Source of the DNA: Treponema sp.
GTDB taxonomy: Bacteria; Spirochaetota; Spirochaetia; Treponematales; Breznakiellaceae
Reading direction: 5' to 3'
Length of the DNA stretch: 10,000 bases
Assembly (NCBI GenBank): GCA_020216655.1
Contig: JAIWNU010000034.1
Coordinates: 1-10,000, forward strand
Part shown: positions 7,090 to 10,000 of the stretch, piece after piece
Layout of the letters: each line of letters begins with the position of its first letter
How positions within the stretch are numbered: position 1 is the stretch's first letter
Position numbers and translations under genes: made by a program
Notes under the pieces: generated by a model
Told to the model about the DNA's origin: nothing
Database searches by the model: none
Seen by the model: only the letters and a program-made list of their open reading frames with translations

Positions 7090-7162
7090 GGGCCGCTAGC
7101 TCAGCTGGCAGAGCAGCAGACTCTTAATCTGCGGGTCGAAGGTTCGAACCCTTCGCGGCTCA
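7090..7162 (+). tRNA. tRNA-Lys (CTT)
   Basis: The acceptor GGGCCGC pairs with GCGGCTC (one G-U) and the discriminator is A7162. The anticodon stem is GCAGA/TCTGC, with loop CTCTTAA giving CTT at 7123-7125. CCA is not encoded. The 85-bp spacer before it contains a small GGGC-ATAAA-GCCC hairpin (about 7048-7060) but no convincing promoter. Confidence 0.96.
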
Positions 7163-7169
7163 CGATCTT

Positions 7170-7241
7170 GCGGGAATAGCTCAGTGGTAGAGCGCCACCT
7201 TGCCAAGGTGGATGTCGCGGGTCCGACTCCCGTTTCCCGCT
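7170..7241 (+). tRNA. tRNA-Gly (GCC), copy 1
   Basis: The acceptor GCGGGAA pairs with TTCCCGC and the discriminator is T7241. The anticodon stem is CCACC/GGTGG, with loop TTGCCAA giving GCC at 7202-7204. The 72-base length is normal for tRNA-Gly. The T loop reads TCCGACT: position 55 (base 7223) is C where T (pseudouridine in the RNA) is nearly universal in bacteria. G18 and G19 are kept in the D loop. CCA is not encoded. It is 7 bp after tRNA-Lys and 4 bp before an intrinsic terminator. Confidence 0.95.
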
Positions 7242-7245
7242 CTTT

Positions 7246-7273
7246 GGACTGTCCTTCTGGGCGGTCCTTTTTT
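7246..7273 (+). terminator. Intrinsic terminator of the first tRNA transcript
   Basis: The arms GGACTGTCC (7246-7254) and GGGCGGTCC (7259-7267) form a 9-bp stem with two G-U pairs and a TTCT loop. Six T follow directly (7268-7273). It lies just after tRNA-Gly copy 1 and closes the His-Arg-Lys-Gly transcript. Confidence 0.88.
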
Positions 7274-7372
7274 GTAGCTTCTGGCTGCTAGCATGAAGGG
7301 CTGCGCCCGGAACTAGTCTGCCGTTTTACCGGCGTCCTATATCGGCCTCCGATATGAAAAGACTGCCGCCTC
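7274..7372. other. Non-coding spacer with successive inverted repeats
   Basis: I see no gene between the terminator and the tRNA-Leu promoter. The stretch contains GGGC/GCCC (7298-7308), GCCG/CGGC (7320-7333) and a perfect ATATCGG-CCT-CCGATAT (7339-7355), and it runs into the larger palindrome at 7356-7393. It may be a set of operators, or a structured RNA of unknown start. No known RNA family is recognisable. Confidence 0.4.
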
Positions 7373-7393
7373 TTGACAGAGGCTTGTCTTTTC
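7356..7393. repeat. Nested palindrome centred on a TTGACA hexamer
   Basis: Outer arms GAAAAGAC (7356-7363) and GTCTTTTC (7386-7393) are perfect complements. Inner arms GCCTC (7368-7372) and GAGGC (7379-7383) are also perfect and enclose exactly TTGACA (7373-7378). As DNA it looks like an operator over a -35 element. As RNA it resembles a bidirectional terminator, A-rich before and T-rich after the stem, with an internal mismatch (TGCC against TT). Confidence 0.65.
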
Positions 7394-7401
7394 GCTATGG
7401 T
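7373..7401 (+). promoter_or_regulatory. Sigma-70-type promoter for tRNA-Leu and tRNA-Gly copy 2
   Basis: A consensus -35 TTGACA (7373-7378), a 17-bp spacer and TATGGT (7396-7401, four of six) form a good promoter about 55 bp before tRNA-Leu. It lies after a terminator, exactly where a second promoter is needed. The -35 sits in the loop of the palindrome at 7356-7393. Confidence 0.6.
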
Positions 7402-7456
7402 ACCAACGGTCTGAGGTGCCTTCCAGGTGCATCGCTGGACACCGCTGTGTTGGGAC

Positions 7457-7537
7457 GCGAGAGTGGTGAAATTGGTAGACACGCTAGACTTAGGATCTAG
7501 TGCCTCCGGCGTAAGGGTTCAAGTCCCTTCTCTCGCA
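7457..7537 (+). tRNA. tRNA-Leu (TAG)
   Basis: This class II tRNA is 81 bases long. The acceptor GCGAGAG pairs with CTCTCGC and the discriminator is A7537. The anticodon stem is CTAGA/TCTAG, with loop CTTAGGA giving TAG at 7491-7493. The long variable arm around TGCCTCCGGCGT and the T loop TTCAAGT are normal. CCA is not encoded. A73 agrees with leucine identity. Confidence 0.95.
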
Positions 7538-7585
7538 TGCTGACCGATGTGGACATAGCACAGAAGGCCCAGGAGCAAATGTTAT

Positions 7586-7657
7586 GCGGGAATAGCTCAG
7601 TGGTAGAGCGCCACCTTGCCAAGGTGGATGTCGCGGGTCCGACTCCCGTTTCCCGCT
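7586..7657 (+). tRNA. tRNA-Gly (GCC), copy 2
   Basis: This copy matches tRNA-Gly copy 1 at all 72 positions, including the unusual C55 (base 7639) and T discriminator. The anticodon GCC is at 7618-7620. Flanks diverge almost at once (one shared base before, about three after), so the duplicated unit is essentially the mature tRNA. It lies 48 bp after tRNA-Leu on the same presumed transcript, and CCA is not encoded. Confidence 0.95.
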
Positions 7658-7665
7658 CTTATCGG

Positions 7666-7720
7666 AAGGCGATCCGGAACATGCGCTGCGGCGACGCAAA
7701 TGTTTCGAATCGCCTTTTTT
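7666..7720 (+). terminator. Intrinsic terminator of the Leu-Gly transcript
   Basis: AAGGCGAT (7666-7673) pairs with ATCGCCTT (7709-7716), and the stem continues inward through CGGAACAT with ATGTTTCG (one G-U). The apex is GC-rich, and a run of six T (7715-7720) follows. It closes the tRNA transcript 9 bp after tRNA-Gly copy 2 and insulates tig. Confidence 0.85.
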
Positions 7721-7725
7721 ATTAA

Positions 7726-7755
7726 TTGAGCCAATTTTTCAGACTTAAGAAAAAT
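7726..7755 (+). promoter_or_regulatory. Weak candidate promoter for tig-clpP-clpX
   Basis: TTGAGC (7726-7731) and AAAAAT (7750-7755) have an 18-bp spacer, each with four of six consensus matches. It is the best pair in the 70-bp gap between the terminator and tig. Some promoter is expected here, but this exact assignment is uncertain. Confidence 0.3.
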
Positions 7756-7790
7756 ATGGCGAAATATCCCACATTCAAAGAGGAAGTACC

Positions 7791-9158
7791 GTGGTAGTAT
7801 CCAAAGAAATCAAACGTAAAGAACATTCACAGGTTCAGCTTACCGCAACTGTTTCCAGCGCAGATGTACGCAAAGAATATGACGATTTACTGGCCTATTA
7901 TGCTAAAAATATCCAGCTCCCCGGTTTCCGCAAGGGAAAGGCTCCCAAAGATATTGTTGAACGGAAACTGGGAGAGGGCCTTAAGGCCGACGCTCTTGGA
8001 CGGATCCTTGAAAAGGCCCTCGGCGACCTGTTCCAAGCCGAAGACTTTCCTGCCCAGGATAAACCTATAGCCTATGCCCATCCAGAATTGGTGGAAGAAC
8101 CGGTGCTTGATTTGCAGAAGGACCTCACCTTTACCGTTACCTATGATGTATTTCCCCAGGTAAATGTCGGTACATGGAAAGGTGTTGAAATAGAAAGTCC
8201 CGTGGTGGAAATTACCGACGAAGATCTGCAGAACGAGTTAAAGCAGCTCCAGGAACGGAATGCCATTGTTATGGATAAAAACGAAGGCGCTGCGGTAGCT
8301 AAAAACGATGTGGTTACCATCGATTATGCAGAACTGGACGGAAATAACGAAAAAATAAAGGGCAGCGAACGGCAGGACTTTGTCTTTACCGTCGGAACCG
8401 GCGCTAATATCTACAAGATTGATGATGAAATCGTCGGCATGAAAAAGGGCGAGACAAAAATTATTACCAAGTCTTTCCCTGCGGACTTTGAATATCCTGA
8501 ACTTGCTGGCCAGACCAAGACTATTTTAGTTACCGTCACCGCAATCAAAGAAAAGAAGCTCCCCGACCTGGATGACGACTTTGCCCAGGATGTTAATGAA
8601 AAATTCAAGACCCTTGCTGATCTAAAAGCAGATATAAAGAAAAACCTGGAAAAAAATCTTGAACAGCGGCTCAGGGAGCTTAAGGTTAACGATATTTTGG
8701 AAAAGGTGCTTACCACTACCCAGATTGACCTGCCTGAATCGATGATACGGCTCGAATTAGAAAGCCGCTGGCGAAACCTGGCCCGCCGTTTTAATACTAG
8801 TGAAGAACAGCTCCTGTCTATTATTCAGTCCATGGGCAAAACCTATGAAGATATGCTCTCTGAATGGCGGCCCGATGTGGAAAAGGCCCTCAAGAGCCGT
8901 CTGATTGTAGACACCCTGATTAAGGATCTGGGAATTACCGCCACCGATGAAGAACTGGAAGCTGAAATGCAGTCCATGGCGGAGGGTATGAATACCTCGA
9001 TAGAGGAAGTAAAGAAATACTACGAAAATGAACAGATGAAGGAATATCTGCGGGAAGACATTAAGGAACGCAAACTCTTTGACACCCTTATTGCAGAAGC
9101 AAAGGTCAAGAAGGGAAAGAAACAGAAATATCTGGACCTGATAGGAAATAATAGGTAA
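7791..9158 (+). CDS. tig: Trigger factor, ribosome-associated chaperone / prolyl isomerase
   Basis: Trigger factor binds ribosomal protein L23 at the peptide exit tunnel and shields nascent chains. The 455-residue product has the N-terminal ribosome-binding domain (1-about 145) with the signature loop GFRKGKAP (45-52). A FKBP-like PPIase domain follows (about 165-255; VTIDYAELDG, then FPADFEYPELAGQT), then the helical C-terminal chaperone domain (about 260-455). Length is close to the E. coli protein (432). The GTG start at 7791 is supported by GAGGA six bases upstream and by the expected N-terminal strand. It heads a tig-clpP-clpX cluster, an order common across bacteria. Confidence 0.97.
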   Translation: MVVSKEIKRKEHSQVQLTATVSSADVRKEYDDLLAYYAKNIQLPGFRKGKAPKDIVERKLGEGLKADALGRILEKALGDLFQAEDFPAQDKPIAYAHPELVEEPVLDLQKDLTFTVTYDVFPQVNVGTWKGVEIESPVVEITDEDLQNELKQLQERNAIVMDKNEGAAVAKNDVVTIDYAELDGNNEKIKGSERQDFVFTVGTGANIYKIDDEIVGMKKGETKIITKSFPADFEYPELAGQTKTILVTVTAIKEKKLPDLDDDFAQDVNEKFKTLADLKADIKKNLEKNLEQRLRELKVNDILEKVLTTTQIDLPESMIRLELESRWRNLARRFNTSEEQLLSIIQSMGKTYEDMLSEWRPDVEKALKSRLIVDTLIKDLGITATDEELEAEMQSMAEGMNTSIEEVKKYYENEQMKEYLREDIKERKLFDTLIAEAKVKKGKKQKYLDLIGNNR

Positions 9159-9167
9159 ATTATATCC

Positions 9168-9782
9168 ATGAATGAACAGATGAATAACCTGGTGCCGATA
9201 GTGGTTGAACAGACCGGTATCGGCGAGCGTTCCTATGATATTTATTCCCGGCTTCTCAAGGATCGAATTATATTCCTTGACGGCGAGATTAATGACATTA
9301 CGGCAGACCTTGTGGTAGCCCAGATGTTGTTTCTTGAAGGCCAGGATCCCGAAAAGGATATAAGCCTGTATATTAACTCTCCCGGCGGATCGGTAACTGC
9401 AGGGTTGGCCATTTATGACACCATGCAGTACATTAAATGCGCCGTACAAACCATTTGCCTGGGTCAAGCTGCCAGTATGGCTGCCCTGATTCTTGCAGCA
9501 GGCACGGCAGGAAAGCGCTTTGCCCTCCCCTCTTCTCGTATTCTGATTCACCAGCCCTGGGGAGGCGCCCAGGGACAAGCTAAAGATATTGGCATACAGG
9601 CAAAAGAAATCAGCAGGCTTAAAAAATTAACTATCGAGTATTTTGCAAAACACACGGGCAAGACCGAAGCCCAGATTGCCCAGGACATGGAACGGGACTT
9701 CTTTATGTCCGCCCAGGATGCCGTATCCTATGGGGTAGCTGACAAGATACTGATGAGGGAGAAACATGGCACGTCTTCGTAA
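9168..9782 (+). CDS. clpP: ClpP, ATP-dependent Clp protease proteolytic subunit
   Basis: ClpP is the tetradecameric serine peptidase that degrades substrates unfolded by ClpX or ClpA/C in the cytoplasm. In the 204-residue product the catalytic triad is S103 (GQAASMAA), H128 (ILIHQPWGG) and D177 ([16 protein letters not shown]). The SPGGSV oxyanion-side motif is at 71-76. The short propeptide-like N-terminus and the length are typical. ATG 9168 lies 9 bp after tig with only a weak AGG about 12 bases upstream, so coupling to tig translation is likely. ATG 9180 is a possible alternative. It overlaps clpX by 17 bases. Confidence 0.97.
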   Translation: MNEQMNNLVPIVVEQTGIGERSYDIYSRLLKDRIIFLDGEINDITADLVVAQMLFLEGQDPEKDISLYINSPGGSVTAGLAIYDTMQYIKCAVQTICLGQAASMAALILAAGTAGKRFALPSSRILIHQPWGGAQGQAKDIGIQAKEISRLKKLTIEYFAKHTGKTEAQIAQDMERDFFMSAQDAVSYGVADKILMREKHGTSS

Positions 9783-10000
9783 TGGAACCGGAATGCACGA
9801 GAGGGCCTGTTCTTTCTGCGGCAAAAGCGCCGATATGGCCCGCCGGCTCATCGCTGGACCGAACGATATTTATATATGCGATGAATGTGTGGAAGTCTGC
9901 CAGAAGATCCTGGCCGAAGAAGATCATGACCTTTCCACCCAGTTCACCGGCGATATACCTACGCCTCGGGAAATTAAGGACTATCTTGACCAGTTCATTA
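9766..10000 (+). CDS. clpX: ClpX, ATP-dependent unfoldase (N-terminal part; 3' end outside window)
   Basis: ClpX recognises tagged or damaged proteins, unfolds them with ATP and feeds them to ClpP. The visible 78 residues contain the N-terminal zinc-binding domain: C15 and C18 in CSFC, C38 and C41 in CDEC, with [13 protein letters not shown] between them. The linker and [14 protein letters not shown] follow, leading into the AAA+ domain that is cut off. The ATG at 9766 has GAGGGAG about five bases upstream and lies inside the clpP end (17-base overlap, different frame). ATG 9793 could also start the zinc domain but lacks that site. The Walker motifs are beyond the window. Confidence 0.96.
   Translation, partial: MARLRNGTGMHERACSFCGKSADMARRLIAGPNDIYICDECVEVCQKILAEEDHDLSTQFTGDIPTPREIKDYLDQFI

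Noticed and set aside
7288..7482. 64-residue frame on the minus strand before tRNA-Leu
   Set aside because: No ribosome binding site or recognisable motif; it overlaps the tRNA-Leu 5' half and promoter and consists largely of inverted-repeat sequence.
7490..7725. Small open frames over tRNA-Leu and tRNA-Gly copy 2
   Set aside because: They are translations of tRNA sequence (for example [11 protein letters not shown]) with no independent coding signal.
8757..9578. 273-residue open frame antisense to tig and clpP
   Set aside because: It overlaps two strongly supported genes, has no ribosome binding site, and its composition is that of an antisense shadow.

Overview
The window is an ordinary but information-dense piece of a bacterial chromosome, most likely from a Treponema-like spirochaete of moderate GC content. 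That assignment is inference. It rests on the long FlgK and FlgL proteins, the flgN-flgK-flgL-fliW-csrA cluster, the PAS/HD-GYP gene behind the t6A genes, and six tRNA genes that all lack an encoded CCA end. No phylogenetic search was possible. I see no mobile element, CRISPR array, phage gene or rRNA.

Layout. Bases 2-2327 (+) hold a tight operon: the tail of an unidentified protein, tsaE, tsaB, and a PAS-plus-HD-GYP protein. TsaE and TsaB belong to the machinery that makes the t6A modification of ANN-decoding tRNAs. The HD-GYP protein is a predicted cyclic-di-GMP phosphodiesterase. Bases 2349-6692 (-) hold a convergent flagellar operon read in the order flgN, flgK, flgL, fliW, csrA. It supplies the hook-filament junction proteins, their export chaperone, and the FliW/CsrA pair that in other bacteria couples flagellin level to translation. 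The two operons end 21 bp apart, with no obvious terminator between them.

Bases 6693-6820 are a divergent control region. Leftward it serves the flagellar operon. Rightward it carries a good sigma-70-type promoter for a tRNA cluster: His(GTG), Arg(TCG), Lys(CTT), Gly(GCC), intrinsic terminator, then a second promoter, Leu(TAG), a second identical Gly(GCC), and another terminator. The gap before tRNA-Leu is rich in inverted repeats, one of them centred exactly on a TTGACA hexamer.

Bases 7791-10000 (+) hold the protein quality-control cluster tig-clpP-clpX: trigger factor, the ClpP protease subunit, and the zinc-finger N-terminus of ClpX, cut by the window edge.

Nothing here amounts to a new biological system. 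The points most worth checking are a probable CTG start for tsaE inside a CTGA overlap, the palindrome around the tRNA-Leu -35 element, and the loss of T55 in both tRNA-Gly copies.
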